This document shows positions 1 to 7,524 of a stretch of DNA of 64,000 nucleotides, in pieces. How positions within the stretch are numbered: the first letter of the stretch is position 1; each line of letters begins with the position of its first letter. This stretch comes from a virus. The notes beneath the pieces were generated by a model. The model was not told where the DNA came from, ran no database searches, and was given only the letters and a program-made list of their open reading frames with translations. The stretch is from positions 1 through 64,000 of the IMG/VR virus record IMGVR_UViG_3300048592_000229; one strand, given 5' to 3'. The position numbers and the translations under genes are program-made.

Positions 1-2
1 GC

Positions 3-107
3 GGAAACAACCGCGCGGTGTTTACTGTCTGGGACTGCAACGGCAACGGCATGAACGTAACCGACACCATCCGCATGAACGCAAAGGAGTCCGCACATGC
101 CGGTTGA
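3..107 (+). CDS. C-terminal fragment of an unidentified protein
   Basis: The reading frame is open from the window edge to a TGA that overlaps the next start by 11 bases. The visible 34 residues include VWDCNGNGMNVTDTI, an Asn/Asp/Gly-rich stretch that loosely recalls a calcium-binding loop; this is too little to name a family. Of the three forward frames this one reads most naturally and couples to the next gene. The N-terminus lies outside the window. Confidence 0.45.
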   Translation, partial: GNNRAVFTVWDCNGNGMNVTDTIRMNAKESAHAG

Positions 108-345
108 TGACCAATGGATTGACGGCCTGACGGTTGGTGCAGCCTATCCTCTGACGCTGTTCGGTGATGATCCAACCGAGGTGGAGATTGAAAGTCTGAC
201 TCGATCAGTCACTCCGGTTGGCGGCCATACGACCGTTCGATTTGTGGTGATATCCAGCAAACACAGGAGCCTGCCGGGTCTGGTGTGTGAGATGGATGCC
301 GAGAACTTCCACACGTTCGTGCAGCTTGGAGGTCCAGATGAATGA
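97..345 (+). CDS. hypothetical protein, 82 aa
   Basis: Small acidic protein with no recognised domain. AAGGAG lies about 9 bases before the ATG. It overlaps the upstream fragment by 11 bases and the next start by 8, so it is part of a translationally coupled string. The pattern of alternating hydrophobic residues suggests a small beta-rich fold. Function unknown. Confidence 0.7.
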   Translation: MPVDDQWIDGLTVGAAYPLTLFGDDPTEVEIESLTRSVTPVGGHTTVRFVVISSKHRSLPGLVCEMDAENFHTFVQLGGPDE

Positions 346-487
346 CTCGACGATTGCGGACAACCCGCACGATCACGGGAGATGGGTTACCGTTCCACTT
401 GATTGCGCCCGCGAGTTGTGGGTCAGGGTTTGCCCTGGAACGACTATGGCGCTTAGGTCCGCTGGACTGGATGAGGCCGCGAAGTGA
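338..487 (+). CDS. hypothetical protein, 49 aa
   Basis: The ATG at 338 is preceded by GGAGG at 328-332, which decides this start over an upstream in-frame ATG at 287. The protein begins MNDSTIADNPHDHGRW and has no recognised domain. Its stop overlaps the next start in a GTGA tetranucleotide. Confidence 0.65.
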   Translation: MNDSTIADNPHDHGRWVTVPLDCARELWVRVCPGTTMALRSAGLDEAAK

Positions 488-705
488 CCGCATCCGCCGC
501 ATGGTCAGGCGCGCGGCTCCGCAAGCTGCGCGAGCGATCCGGCCGCAGCATCCGCGCACTGGCGCGAGACAGCGGCGTGGCGGCCAGCATCATCAGTCGG
601 GCGGAACGTGGCGTCAGCACGCCGAGCATGGCCACCGTGGCCGCGCTGGCGAAGACGCTGGGGTGTGGAGCGAGCAGGCTAATGGGCGAGAGGAGCGAGC
701 GATGA
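484..705 (+). CDS. XRE-family helix-turn-helix regulator
   Basis: A 73-residue protein that is almost entirely a Cro/CI-type helix-turn-helix: LRERSGRSIRALARDSGV, then the recognition-helix region ASIISRAERGVSTPS and ATVAALAKTLG. This family binds operator DNA as a dimer to repress or activate transcription. There is no extra domain, so it is a minimal regulator. It starts at GTG overlapping the previous stop. Its target may be one of the promoters found further on, but no operator can be assigned from sequence alone. Confidence 0.85.
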   Translation: MTASAAWSGARLRKLRERSGRSIRALARDSGVAASIISRAERGVSTPSMATVAALAKTLGCGASRLMGERSER

Positions 706-866
706 GTGAAATGGAGAGCGGCGACAAGCTGATGGCAGTCATCGCAGTGTGCGTGTGCGTGTTCTTTTGCACGTACGCAATCTGCCTTGCGTTCGGACCG
801 AATACGCCGGGCAAGTATCACGACAACGCCCCGGCCGAGCCGGTGAAAGGCAGCAGCAATGAGTGA
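702..866 (+). CDS. small single-pass membrane protein, 54 aa
   Basis: It starts at an ATGA overlap with the regulator stop. Residues 11-30 form one hydrophobic segment (MAVIAVCVCVFFCTYAICLA), flanked by an acidic N-terminus and a polar tail. It is probably an inner-membrane peptide. No family is recognised; a role in superinfection exclusion or lysis cannot be separated from a neutral one. Confidence 0.65.
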   Translation: MSEMESGDKLMAVIAVCVCVFFCTYAICLAFGPNTPGKYHDNAPAEPVKGSSNE

Positions 867-969
867 ACGCTACACCATCCATCCAGACAGTGACCCGTCG
901 TGCGCGGCTGAGGGCATGCATTGCATCTACGACGACGACGGCAGCGACGTGTCGCCCGGACGGGAATGA
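859..969 (+). CDS. hypothetical small acidic protein, 36 aa
   Basis: A 36-residue reading frame with two cysteines and an acidic cluster (YDDDGSD). It overlaps the upstream gene by 8 bases and the downstream start by an ATGA. The purine-rich AAAGGCAGCAGC before the ATG could serve as a ribosome site. It is supported mainly by its fit into the coupled gene string. Confidence 0.5.
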   Translation: MSERYTIHPDSDPSCAAEGMHCIYDDDGSDVSPGRE

Positions 970-1190
970 CCATGGCAAAGCGCGTGGACCCGATCAAAAT
1001 GATTACGCAGCCACCGTCCGCATGCCCGTCGTGCGGAGCAGTTCGGAGCCGTATTGACCTGTGCATGACAGAAAAGGAAGGGCGCTCAATCGTCGAGCGG
1101 TGGGGGTGCGCCGACTGCTACTGCGAGTGGGAGAACGCGTACGAGTGGGCCGAGACGTCCATTGTCGTGCCAGGGGAAGCGAAGCAATGA
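966..1190 (+). CDS. zinc-ribbon-like protein, 74 aa
   Basis: It contains CPSC near residue 19 and CADCYC near residue 50, a paired-knuckle arrangement typical of small zinc ribbons. Between them is a charged segment followed by a tryptophan- and glutamate-rich tail. The start is the ATG overlapping the previous TGA. Such small phage zinc proteins often bind nucleic acid or a host protein; nothing here shows which. Confidence 0.65.
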   Translation: MTMAKRVDPIKMITQPPSACPSCGAVRSRIDLCMTEKEGRSIVERWGCADCYCEWENAYEWAETSIVVPGEAKQ

Positions 1191-2107
1191 CCACCGCCAC
1201 CCACACCACGCCCGCCACCTACGCCGCGATCCTCGCGCTGCTGGATGAGCGGGACACGCTGCGCTCCGCGCTGGAGTCGCTGGTGGACGCGCAGAACGGC
1301 GAGCCGTTGACCAGCCAGAGCGGTGTCAAGTTCTGGCGGGAAGCAATGGCAGAAGCGCGCGCGGCGCTGGCACCGGCCGCGCCTGACCACGCAACGCTCA
1401 ACGACGCATTCGCCGGCATCGACCTGTCCACGCCCGGCGGCTGGGATGAAGTCGGCGGCAAACTGATGATGTTCAGCAACGTGCAGCCGTGGGTGAGCGA
1501 GTTGTTGAGGCAGTTGATCGCGGCTGGGCGCGAGTTGGCCACGCGCACCGATCCTGCATGGGACGACACCGCCGAGGATATCGGCGCGGTGGCTGCGGAG
1601 ATTGTCGCGCGCACCGAGAAACCGGCCACGCCAGCCAACTGGTGGGAGCCGTACAACACACTCCGCAACGCGCTGGGTAGCTTCCTCGCGGCGCACGACG
1701 AACAGGATGGCGAGGTCACGGCGCGCGATATCGAGTTGTTGGAGGCCGCGCTGGCAGAGGCGCAGGGTGGGCGAGTCGAGCAGCCGGCCACGCCCGGCGT
1801 GCGCGAGGCGGCGCAGAGGCTGATTGATGCGAGCGACCGACTCTGCGAGGAAGGCGACCCCGGATTCATGGCTGGGATCAGTCGCGGCCTGCAATTCGGC
1901 GAGGCGATGGACGCACTCCGCGCCGCGCTGGCCGGTGAGCAGGGCGGGTGGCTGCCGGCTGGCGAAGCTGAGCCGGATGCCGCGTACTGGATGACAGGCG
2001 GCGAGATGTTGCACACGAAGCGGCGCGGGTACGTGATCTTGGATGCCGGCCGCGCGCTGATCGCGGAACTGGACGCGGCGCGGGCCGCAGGGGAGCAGGG
2101 GACGTGA
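1187..2107 (+). CDS. hypothetical helical protein with internal repeats, 306 aa
   Basis: This alanine-rich, mostly helical protein seems built from related units: an LRSALESLVDAQNGE...AEARAAL stretch near the start is echoed by LRNALGSFLAAHDEQDGE...LAEAQGG and again by LRAALAGEQGGWLPAGE. The start is fixed by ATGA coupling to the zinc protein. It is the last gene before an intergenic promoter, so it probably ends the first transcription unit of the window. No family or catalytic motif is recognised. Confidence 0.7.
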   Translation: MTTATHTTPATYAAILALLDERDTLRSALESLVDAQNGEPLTSQSGVKFWREAMAEARAALAPAAPDHATLNDAFAGIDLSTPGGWDEVGGKLMMFSNVQPWVSELLRQLIAAGRELATRTDPAWDDTAEDIGAVAAEIVARTEKPATPANWWEPYNTLRNALGSFLAAHDEQDGEVTARDIELLEAALAEAQGGRVEQPATPGVREAAQRLIDASDRLCEEGDPGFMAGISRGLQFGEAMDALRAALAGEQGGWLPAGEAEPDAAYWMTGGEMLHTKRRGYVILDAGRALIAELDAARAAGEQGT

Positions 2108-2123
2108 ATCCGCAACAGCCTAC

Positions 2124-2152
2124 TTGCACGGGTAGTCTCTAGAGGATACTAT
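2124..2152 (+). promoter_or_regulatory. sigma70-type promoter
   Basis: TTGCAC (2124-2129), a 17-base spacer and TACTAT (2147-2152) lie in the gap after the 306-aa gene, 45 bases before the next ATG. Position, spacing and both hexamers fit a strong housekeeping promoter. The -10 TACTAT recurs upstream of the helicase gene at 5173. Confidence 0.8.
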
Positions 2153-2196
2153 TGGGGTGTGGACAGGGACGGAACACAACCAACGGAGCAAGAGCC

Positions 2197-2424
2197 ATGA
2201 CAATCCGCAAGATCGTAGGCGTCTGGTACGACGAAACGCCCGAAGCTGAACACCGCGCGTGGGTGGTAGCCGACGAGGAAATGGACGGCGATGAGACGCT
2301 GTACACAACTACCGTCGCCGCGTTCGACACGCTGGAAGAGGCTCGCGAGGCTGGCGAAGCGCGGGCTGCAAAGCGCGGCGTGCCGTGCGAAGTGCAGATG
2401 AACGCCCGCACTCACGGGAACTGA
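2197..2424 (+). CDS. hypothetical acidic protein, 75 aa
   Basis: First gene after the 2124 promoter. The start ATG follows the leader CAACGGAGCAAGAGCC, a ribosome-site sequence reused before several genes here. The protein reads as a small alpha/beta fold ending in an EEAREAGEARAAK helix. No named family. Confidence 0.7.
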   Translation: MTIRKIVGVWYDETPEAEHRAWVVADEEMDGDETLYTTTVAAFDTLEEAREAGEARAAKRGVPCEVQMNARTHGN

Positions 2425-2446
2425 CCACAACCAACGGAGCAAGACG

Positions 2447-2707
2447 ATGAAGAATACCGCAACCATGACACCCGCCCAGCGTCAGACGCGCCGCCAAGTG
2501 CTGGAAGTGATCTACCGCGGCAGCGAGCGTATCCGCATCGTCAGCCCGGACGGCAGACACGATCTGATTGCCTCGCCTCTGTGGCTTCGGGGTGGATACG
2601 TCGGCGGAGACGAAGGTCAGCGGATCGGCTACTGCGACAGCAGCTTGACGCCCCGCAGGCTCAGGGCGCTGCTCGGAAGGCTGATTCGCAAGGTGGTGGC
2701 GCACTGA
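2447..2707 (+). CDS. hypothetical basic protein, 86 aa
   Basis: The start at 2447 is preceded by CAACGGAGCAAGACG, nearly identical to the leader of the gene before it. The protein is arginine-rich (QRQTRRQVLEVIYRG, RRLRALLGRLIRK) with a central hydrophobic strand region and could bind nucleic acid, but no domain is recognised. Its TGA overlaps the next ATG. Confidence 0.65.
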   Translation: MKNTATMTPAQRQTRRQVLEVIYRGSERIRIVSPDGRHDLIASPLWLRGGYVGGDEGQRIGYCDSSLTPRRLRALLGRLIRKVVAH

Positions 2708-2931
2708 TGCCCCGCGCCACCCGCACACGCAACAAACCCGGCCGCCCACCCCGCACCGACGATCCGCAGCAGCTAGCCTGCTGGATCAGCGCGGAGGCCA
2801 TGCAGCGGTTGCGCGACTGGTCACAGGCCAGGGGCGTGCCGCTGTGGCAGGCCGTGGAAGCCGGGGCGATGAAGCTGAAGGTGCCACGGGCGAAGGCGAA
2901 GGATGACAAGCAAACGGAGGCGCGTGAGTGA
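2707..2931 (+). CDS. possible ribbon-helix-helix-like protein, 74 aa
   Basis: A basic N-terminal tail (MPRATRTRNKPGRPPR) is followed by a strand-helix-helix pattern: LACWISAEAMQRLRDWSQ then PLWQAVEAGAMKLK. The layout resembles the shorter protein at 6993-7175, which also starts MPR and continues with a VYIS-type strand. RHH proteins are small dimeric DNA-binding regulators. The assignment rests on pattern only. The start overlaps the previous stop as TGATG. Confidence 0.55.
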   Translation: MPRATRTRNKPGRPPRTDDPQQLACWISAEAMQRLRDWSQARGVPLWQAVEAGAMKLKVPRAKAKDDKQTEARE

Positions 2932-2989
2932 TGCGGAGTCCGTCAAAAGCCAGAACAAGGGCCGTGAAGCCGCCGCCGCGAATCGTTGA
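2924..2989 (+). CDS. possible 21-aa peptide
   Basis: The GTG at 2924 sits 3 bases after a strong AACGGAGG site and opens a frame VSDAESVKSQNKGREAAAANR before TGA at 2987. It overlaps the end of the upstream gene by 8 bases, like the other couplings here. Only the ribosome site and spacing support it; it may merely be the leader of the next gene. Confidence 0.3.
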   Translation: MSDAESVKSQNKGREAAAANR

Positions 2990-3001
2990 CGAGGCCCCAT
3001 C

Positions 3002-3370
3002 ATGGACGCACTGGCCAACAAGAATCGAGAGTGCGACCGCTGGAACAGTCGCAACCTCGCCGCGCTGCTCGATCTGGCCGCCGGGCACGCCGCGCCAATC
3101 TCGTTTGTCGAGCCGAATGCGGCCGTCGTGCATCAAGCGAACGCTGCTATCGATCAGGCCGCCGCCTTTGTGGACCTGAACGCGGGGGAAGCGTCGGCTT
3201 TCACAGTCGAGTGGTTTGTGAAGCCAGGGGATAACAGGAGACCTCCGCCGGGCGTCGATTCAATCAGCCCGAAGGTCACAGACACACCACTGGCTGACGC
3301 CGAGCGATGTGCAGATCATTGGCGTGAACTACTCGCAGCACTGGCCAACACCAACCGGAGCGAGCAATGA
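3002..3370 (+). CDS. hypothetical protein, 122 aa
   Basis: An alpha-helical N-terminal half (residues 1-60) is followed by a proline-rich linker (RRPPPGVDSISPK) and a short helix. A weak GAGG precedes the ATG. It overlaps the downstream start by ATGA. No family recognised. Confidence 0.6.
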   Translation: MDALANKNRECDRWNSRNLAALLDLAAGHAAPISFVEPNAAVVHQANAAIDQAAAFVDLNAGEASAFTVEWFVKPGDNRRPPPGVDSISPKVTDTPLADAERCADHWRELLAALANTNRSEQ

Positions 3371-3780
3371 CCGACCACGACAAAGACTTGATCGCAGCCA
3401 TCCGGTTGACGCTGGAGTGGTGGGAAGAAAACCCGACCGTGCCAAACGCCGATGCCGTTGATGAGGTGTTGTCGGAGGGAGGGTACAAGCCACTGCGCCG
3501 CTTATTGGGGATGGCCGAGGAACGGGACGCGGCAACCGCCGAGCTCGCCGCGCTGCGCGAGCGGCACGATGCGCTGGTGCAGGCTGTGCGGACGCTCTGT
3601 GAAGCGAAGCGTCCGGTGGCCATCCCGTATACCGACGAGGGAAACGCACTGCAACGGGCGTTCGTCCGCGTCGAATCGCTGCTGGCCGGCACCGCGCCAG
3701 CCGTCACAACGGAGTCCGCGCTGGAGGAATTGAAGGCTGCGGCGCAGCAAGCAACAAGATCGATTGCTCCGGCCGAGTGA
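3367..3780 (+). CDS. hypothetical helical protein, 137 aa
   Basis: Helical protein with a coiled-coil-like middle (RDAATAELAALRERHDALV) around residues 55-75. Its ATG overlaps the previous TGA and is preceded by CCGGAGCGAGCA. It ends a unit; a promoter follows. Function unknown. Confidence 0.65.
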   Translation: MTDHDKDLIAAIRLTLEWWEENPTVPNADAVDEVLSEGGYKPLRRLLGMAEERDAATAELAALRERHDALVQAVRTLCEAKRPVAIPYTDEGNALQRAFVRVESLLAGTAPAVTTESALEELKAAAQQATRSIAPAE

Positions 3781-3856
3781 TCCCGCGCGCCCCGCTGCTC
3801 GCTGTGACATACGGGCTGGAGCAAGCACACGCAATTGCCGATAATCTACGCGCAGG

Positions 3857-3885
3857 TTGACACCGCACACCCCGCTCCGTAGGCT
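3857..3885 (+). promoter_or_regulatory. sigma70-type promoter
   Basis: TTGACA (3857-3862), 17 bases, TAGGCT (3880-3885), 36 bases before the ATG of the helix-turn-helix gene at 3921. The -35 is a perfect consensus; the -10 is weaker. The 140-base gap it lies in holds no gene. Confidence 0.65.
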
Positions 3886-3920
3886 TCACAACGACAGGCG
3901 AAAAGACCAACGGAAAAGCG

Positions 3921-4505
3921 ATGCCACGAGGGGGTTCCAAACTAACGGAACACGAACGGGACGCACTTAAGCCCGTAGTGGTCAAGCATTTGGAAGACGG
4001 CGTATCAGTTCGCCAAACCGCGCGGCTCACAGGCGTACCACAAGCGACCGTCAGCCGGTGGGGCAAGGAAGCGCGCGAACTCTGCGAAGCCGCACGGGAA
4101 GCCGCACGGGCGGAAGCTGAGGCAGACGCACGCGCACAGCGGGCACCGCAAATCACGATCTACCGGCCGGACGACGAGGAAAGCTACGACGACCGCGCAA
4201 TCGACACGGCCTGCGCACGCTACGAAGGCGTGTTGATGGTCCAGGGCCCGCGCTGCGTCCGCGATATCATCGACAACCCGGATAGCTCGGCCCGCGACAA
4301 GATCATGGCGCTGGACGCCGCCGCGCGCCTGTACTCCACACTGGACGCGATCCGACAGGCGCGGACCGAAGCGGCCGACCGCAAGGAAGCCGGCTACGTC
4401 ACGGTGCGCTTCGAGCGCCGGGATACGAAGGCACTGCCTGACACGACGCCGGTCGAGGTGGCCGAGGACGACACGCCGGACTTCCCGGCCGAGGCGATTG
4501 CGTGA
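3921..4505 (+). CDS. helix-turn-helix protein, candidate small terminase subunit or regulator
   Basis: Residues 10-50 form a homeodomain-like helix-turn-helix with VSVRQTARLTGVPQATVSRW. A charged alanine/arginine helix (EAAREAARAEAEADARAQR) follows, then a helical domain containing RDKIMALDAAARLYSTLDAI, and a disordered acidic tail ending in DTPDFPAEA. An N-terminal HTH plus helical oligomerisation region is the usual plan of small terminase subunits, and no other TerS candidate is seen near TerL. A transcription factor is equally possible. It has its own promoter, 10 kb away from TerL. Confidence 0.5.
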   Translation: MPRGGSKLTEHERDALKPVVVKHLEDGVSVRQTARLTGVPQATVSRWGKEARELCEAAREAARAEAEADARAQRAPQITIYRPDDEESYDDRAIDTACARYEGVLMVQGPRCVRDIIDNPDSSARDKIMALDAAARLYSTLDAIRQARTEAADRKEAGYVTVRFERRDTKALPDTTPVEVAEDDTPDFPAEAIA

Positions 4506-4684
4506 GGGCGAGTGGTGGATACGCTGTCGCACCATCGGATAGTCCAGGTCGCGCGCGACCCTCCCAGAACTACGGGCGAGGCCGGTTTGTTAGCCGGGGT
4601 TTTCGATCTTGTCAACGGGCATGCAGAAGAAAAACGCACCAGACCGCTTTGCAGGCGTCGTCAAGCAACAGGAATGCTTTACAA

Positions 4685-4933
4685 ATGCAGAAACGCATCA
4701 AGGGTAGAAAACCATCCGACAGGGACGGGAATGCTGCATCCGAGTGGCGGCGGGTTGACCCCGACACTCCGGCTCCAGTATCTGCTCGGCCGGTTCCAGA
4801 ATCGACCACTCACGGCGGTCGGTTACGCTCGCTGAACGCCAGGCTGGCCGGAATGATCGGAGAGGGCCGGGCGTTCGGTTTCCGGCTCGTTTCGGACGGG
4901 GAATCGTTCCGGTTTACAGATGGAACTGACTGA
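4685..4933 (+). CDS. hypothetical protein, 82 aa
   Basis: The C-terminal half (NARLAGMIGEGRAFGFRLVSDGESFRF) reads as a genuine folded segment. The basic N-terminus starting MQKRIKGRK is the first plausible start in this frame with an AGGA-type site; the frame is open back to a GTG at 4502, so a longer protein of 143 residues is possible. The stop overlaps the next gene by 14 bases. Between 4506 and 4684 I see only a weak CCGG hairpin and a 28-codon frame at 4621. Confidence 0.5.
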   Translation: MQKRIKGRKPSDRDGNAASEWRRVDPDTPAPVSARPVPESTTHGGRLRSLNARLAGMIGEGRAFGFRLVSDGESFRFTDGTD

Positions 4934-5144
4934 CGCCATTGTTCTTGCTGCGAGGTGCATGCGCGCTGGCGTTGGCGCGTCAGTGGAGTCCGTGTGTCAC
5001 GAATGCGACGGAGATGGTTTTCTGTTAGTCGATGGTGACGATCCGGTGGCACCGTGCCAGACATGCGGTGGAGACGGTGCGGTAGTGAGACTGCGATGGG
5101 AGGACGACTGGTGGGATGTGCCGGTATCGATGATTCGTGAATAA
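4920..5144 (+). CDS. DnaJ-type cysteine-rich zinc protein, 74 aa
   Basis: Two CxxCxGxG knuckles, CHECDGDG and CQTCGGDG, match the zinc-binding repeats of the DnaJ cysteine-rich region, here without a J domain. Free-standing two-knuckle proteins of this type are common in phages and probably bind a protein or nucleic acid. The tail is tryptophan-rich and acidic. The start overlaps the upstream stop; a promoter begins 6 bases after the stop. Confidence 0.7.
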   Translation: MELTDAIVLAARCMRAGVGASVESVCHECDGDGFLLVDGDDPVAPCQTCGGDGAVVRLRWEDDWWDVPVSMIRE

Positions 5145-5150
5145 TATTGG

Positions 5151-5178
5151 TTGACTCCTGCTGGCGGTAGTTTACTAT
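5151..5178 (+). promoter_or_regulatory. sigma70-type promoter
   Basis: TTGACT (5151-5156), 16 bases, TACTAT (5173-5178), with the helicase ATG 34 bases downstream after a CAGGAG ribosome site. The same TACTAT -10 occurs at 2147. A strong candidate for early expression of the helicase. Confidence 0.8.
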
Positions 5179-5211
5179 TCAGCTACCGAACACCCCAACA
5201 GGAGCCGACAC

Positions 5212-6993
5212 ATGACACCGAACCCGCCGAAATGCCCGAATTGCAACCGCATCATGGCGCTGCGCACCGCCCGGACTGGACGCAACGCTGGTGGACAGTT
5301 CTGGGGGTGCCGTGGCTACCCGGCTTGCAAGGCCACCGTGCCTTTCGTCGCCACCGGTTCGGCCCCGGTCGCCAACATCAAGCGCATTGACGACAAGATG
5401 GCCAGCAAGTACCAGCGCGCCATTTTCCGGGCGCTGGTCAAGACCGACGCACATCTGGTCATCGAGGCCGTGGCCGGAAGCGGCAAGACCAGCACCATCG
5501 TTGAGGGCATGATCCGCTGGTGTGAGCAGCCCGAGAACAAGGGCAAGCACGCGGTATTTCTGGCGTTCAATCAGGCGATTGCCGGCGAACTCGGCGAGCG
5601 CGTCAAGTCAGCCGGCATCCCGGTCGAGGTGCGCACGACGCACAGCTTCGGGCTGGCTGCCGTGCGCCGCGCATGCCCGACCGTCGAGATTGACCGCGAC
5701 AAGCTGACGGCGGTATTCGACACAGTGTTGCCGTTGCCGCCGGAGCCGGAAGAAAACGCGCCGCGCGAGGAATTGGAAGGCCACGCCATCGCCACGGATT
5801 GCATCGAGGCCGACCGCCGCATCGTGAGCAAGCTGGCCGCGCGCTGCAAGGATACGCTGTGCGATGTGACGCCCGACGCGCTGCGCGATCTGGACGACTT
5901 CTATGGGCTGGACATTGGCGCGGACGCGGACGGATGGGAGCGGCTGGCCGATCTGACGCAAAAGACGCTGGACGCCTGCAAGGCGATGATGGATCGGTGC
6001 GACTTTGACGACATGCTCTGGCTGCCAATCGTCAACAACCTGCCGCTGCCGACTGCCGCTCTGGTGATGGTCGATGAGTCGCAGGACCTGAACAGCGCGC
6101 AGCACGCCATGCTGGAACGGCTGGCGGCACAGGGCGCGCGGATCGTGGCGGTGGGCGACACCAATCAGGCGATCTACGGATTCCGGGGCGCGCGCGTCGG
6201 CGGGATGGCCGATATGGCGTCCATGCTGAAAGCCACCGGCAAGGTCAAGCACCTGCCGCTGTCTGTGACCTACCGCTGCCCGCGCGCACACGTTGCGCTG
6301 GCCCAGCAGATTGTCCCGGGAATCGACGCCGCACCAAAGGCGATCATGGGCGAGGTGGTGTATGAGCCGAACCGCGCGGCGGCTGTCGCTGGATGCGTGG
6401 ACGGCGATCTGATCGTGTGCCGCGTGAATGCGCCGCTGATCGGCACGGCGTTCGACCTGATTCGCATGGGCAAGCGCCCGGTGATCAAAGGCCGAGACTT
6501 CGCGGACGGACTGGCCCGGATCATCCGCGAGTGCGACAAGGGCACAATCGCGCTGACGCTGGTGGCCGTTGATGAGTGGGTCGCGAAGATGCGCGAGAAG
6601 TTCCGTGCGGTGTCGAAGCGGCACCTGTTGATGCGCGCGGAGGACCAGTACGAGACGATCTACGCGCTGGCTGAAGGCGCAACTACTCCACGCGACATGC
6701 TGAACAAGCTGTATTCGATATTCAGCGACGACGCCACCGGCATCATTCTCGCTACCGTCCACGGCGCGAAGGGGCTGGAAGCCGATACGGTGGTGATCCT
6801 CGCACCGGAGAAGATGCCGCACCCGATGGCCAGCAAGGAGTGGGAGCGCGACCAGGAGCGCAACATCCAGTACGTGGCGTTCACGCGCGCGAAGCGGCGG
6901 CTGGTGTTCGTGGCCACCGAAGCCATCACGGCAGCGAGCATCGAGCAGGCACAGGACGACGCGGCCGACGAATCCGAAACGGAGGGGGAGTGA
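5212..6993 (+). CDS. UvrD/Rep-type SF1 helicase with N-terminal topoisomerase zinc finger
   Basis: Residues 6-45 form a C4 zinc finger of the bacterial topoisomerase I type (CPNCNRIM ... FWGCRGYPAC). The SF1A helicase core follows: Walker A EAVAGSGKTST near residue 85, Walker B VMVDESQD, motif III GDTNQAIYGFRGA, motif V VHGAKGLEADTV and motif VI YVAFTRAKRR. This enzyme should unwind DNA 3' to 5' using ATP. Length (593 aa) is shorter than host UvrD. The zinc finger plus helicase arrangement is unusual. It is driven by the promoter at 5151 and coupled to the next small gene. Confidence 0.92.
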   Translation: MTPNPPKCPNCNRIMALRTARTGRNAGGQFWGCRGYPACKATVPFVATGSAPVANIKRIDDKMASKYQRAIFRALVKTDAHLVIEAVAGSGKTSTIVEGMIRWCEQPENKGKHAVFLAFNQAIAGELGERVKSAGIPVEVRTTHSFGLAAVRRACPTVEIDRDKLTAVFDTVLPLPPEPEENAPREELEGHAIATDCIEADRRIVSKLAARCKDTLCDVTPDALRDLDDFYGLDIGADADGWERLADLTQKTLDACKAMMDRCDFDDMLWLPIVNNLPLPTAALVMVDESQDLNSAQHAMLERLAAQGARIVAVGDTNQAIYGFRGARVGGMADMASMLKATGKVKHLPLSVTYRCPRAHVALAQQIVPGIDAAPKAIMGEVVYEPNRAAAVAGCVDGDLIVCRVNAPLIGTAFDLIRMGKRPVIKGRDFADGLARIIRECDKGTIALTLVAVDEWVAKMREKFRAVSKRHLLMRAEDQYETIYALAEGATTPRDMLNKLYSIFSDDATGIILATVHGAKGLEADTVVILAPEKMPHPMASKEWERDQERNIQYVAFTRAKRRLVFVATEAITAASIEQAQDDAADESETEGE

Positions 6994-7175
6994 TGCCGCG
7001 ACCCGCACGAACCGACAACCCGGAGAACGTAACCGTGTATATCAGCGAGCAAGCGCGGGCGTTGCTTGCGTCACTCGCGGCTGACGGCACGCCGAAGGGG
7101 CGCATCGTAGAGGCTGCGCTGGAGTGCTACGCAGCGAGCCAACAACCGGAGCATAAAATGCGCCCCCGCGCTTGA
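6993..7175 (+). CDS. small ribbon-helix-helix-like protein, 60 aa
   Basis: After a short basic arm comes a strand NVTVYISEQ and two helices, RALLASLAADG and KGRIVEAALECYAAS, the classic RHH plan in which the beta-strand pair contacts DNA. It overlaps the helicase stop as TGATG and is therefore probably co-translated with it. It could be an autoregulator of the 5151 promoter; that is inference. Confidence 0.65.
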   Translation: MPRPARTDNPENVTVYISEQARALLASLAADGTPKGRIVEAALECYAASQQPEHKMRPRA

Positions 7176-7200
7176 CCGCGAGCGCCACGCGGCGTATTGT
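7172..7200 (+). promoter_or_regulatory. sigma70-type promoter
   Basis: TTGACC (7172-7177), 17 bases, TATTGT (7195-7200). The -35 overlaps the stop codon of the RHH gene. It would drive the string that starts at 7246 and may run into the surface-chemistry cassette. Confidence 0.75.
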
Positions 7201-7245
7201 CAGATACGGGCACTAGCGGCAAGTGTGGGGGCCACGGAGGCAACG

Positions 7246-7524
7246 ATGGGCAACGACGGCGGGCCAGCATTCCCAACGCAGATGTTCGAGCATCCTGCGC
7301 ATAGCAAACTGGAGAACTCGGCAGAGTACGGATACGGCGGCATGACGCTGCGAGACTACTTCGCGGCCGTCGCGCTTGGGGCAATCGTGTCTCAGGCGGC
7401 AATCGTTACGTCGAAGGCAACCGGAGGAAGCGCCACCGCTTCCGAAATCGCTAACGGTGCGTATGAACTGGCCGACGCCATGTTGGCGGAACGGCAGAAG
7501 CCAACCAACAAGGAGCAAGCATGA
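7246..7524 (+). CDS. phage NDGGPAFP-type conserved protein, 92 aa
   Basis: The N-terminus MGNDGGPAFP and the later GMTLRDYFAAVAL segment are hallmarks of a widespread phage protein family of unknown function. The GGAGG at 7236-7240 decides the ATG at 7246 over an in-frame GTG at 7225. The middle of the protein is hydrophobic and helical, ending in a MLAERQK tail. It lies just after a promoter. Confidence 0.75.
   Translation: MGNDGGPAFPTQMFEHPAHSKLENSAEYGYGGMTLRDYFAAVALGAIVSQAAIVTSKATGGSATASEIANGAYELADAMLAERQKPTNKEQA

Noticed and set aside
4580-4605. Possible terminator after the 3921 gene
   Set aside because: Only four pairs (CCGG/CCGG) and a short TTTT; too weak to call.
4512-4835. 107-codon + strand frame after the helix-turn-helix gene
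   Set aside because: Low-complexity composition, no ribosome site, and it conflicts with the better C-terminal segment encoded at 4685-4933.
5608-7008. 466-codon open frame on the minus strand opposite the helicase gene
   Set aside because: It mirrors the codon positions of a strongly supported helicase, is His/Arg/Val-rich without motifs, and lacks a ribosome site. High GC makes long antisense frames common; similar frames at 8943-10382 and 23265-24563 were rejected for the same reason.
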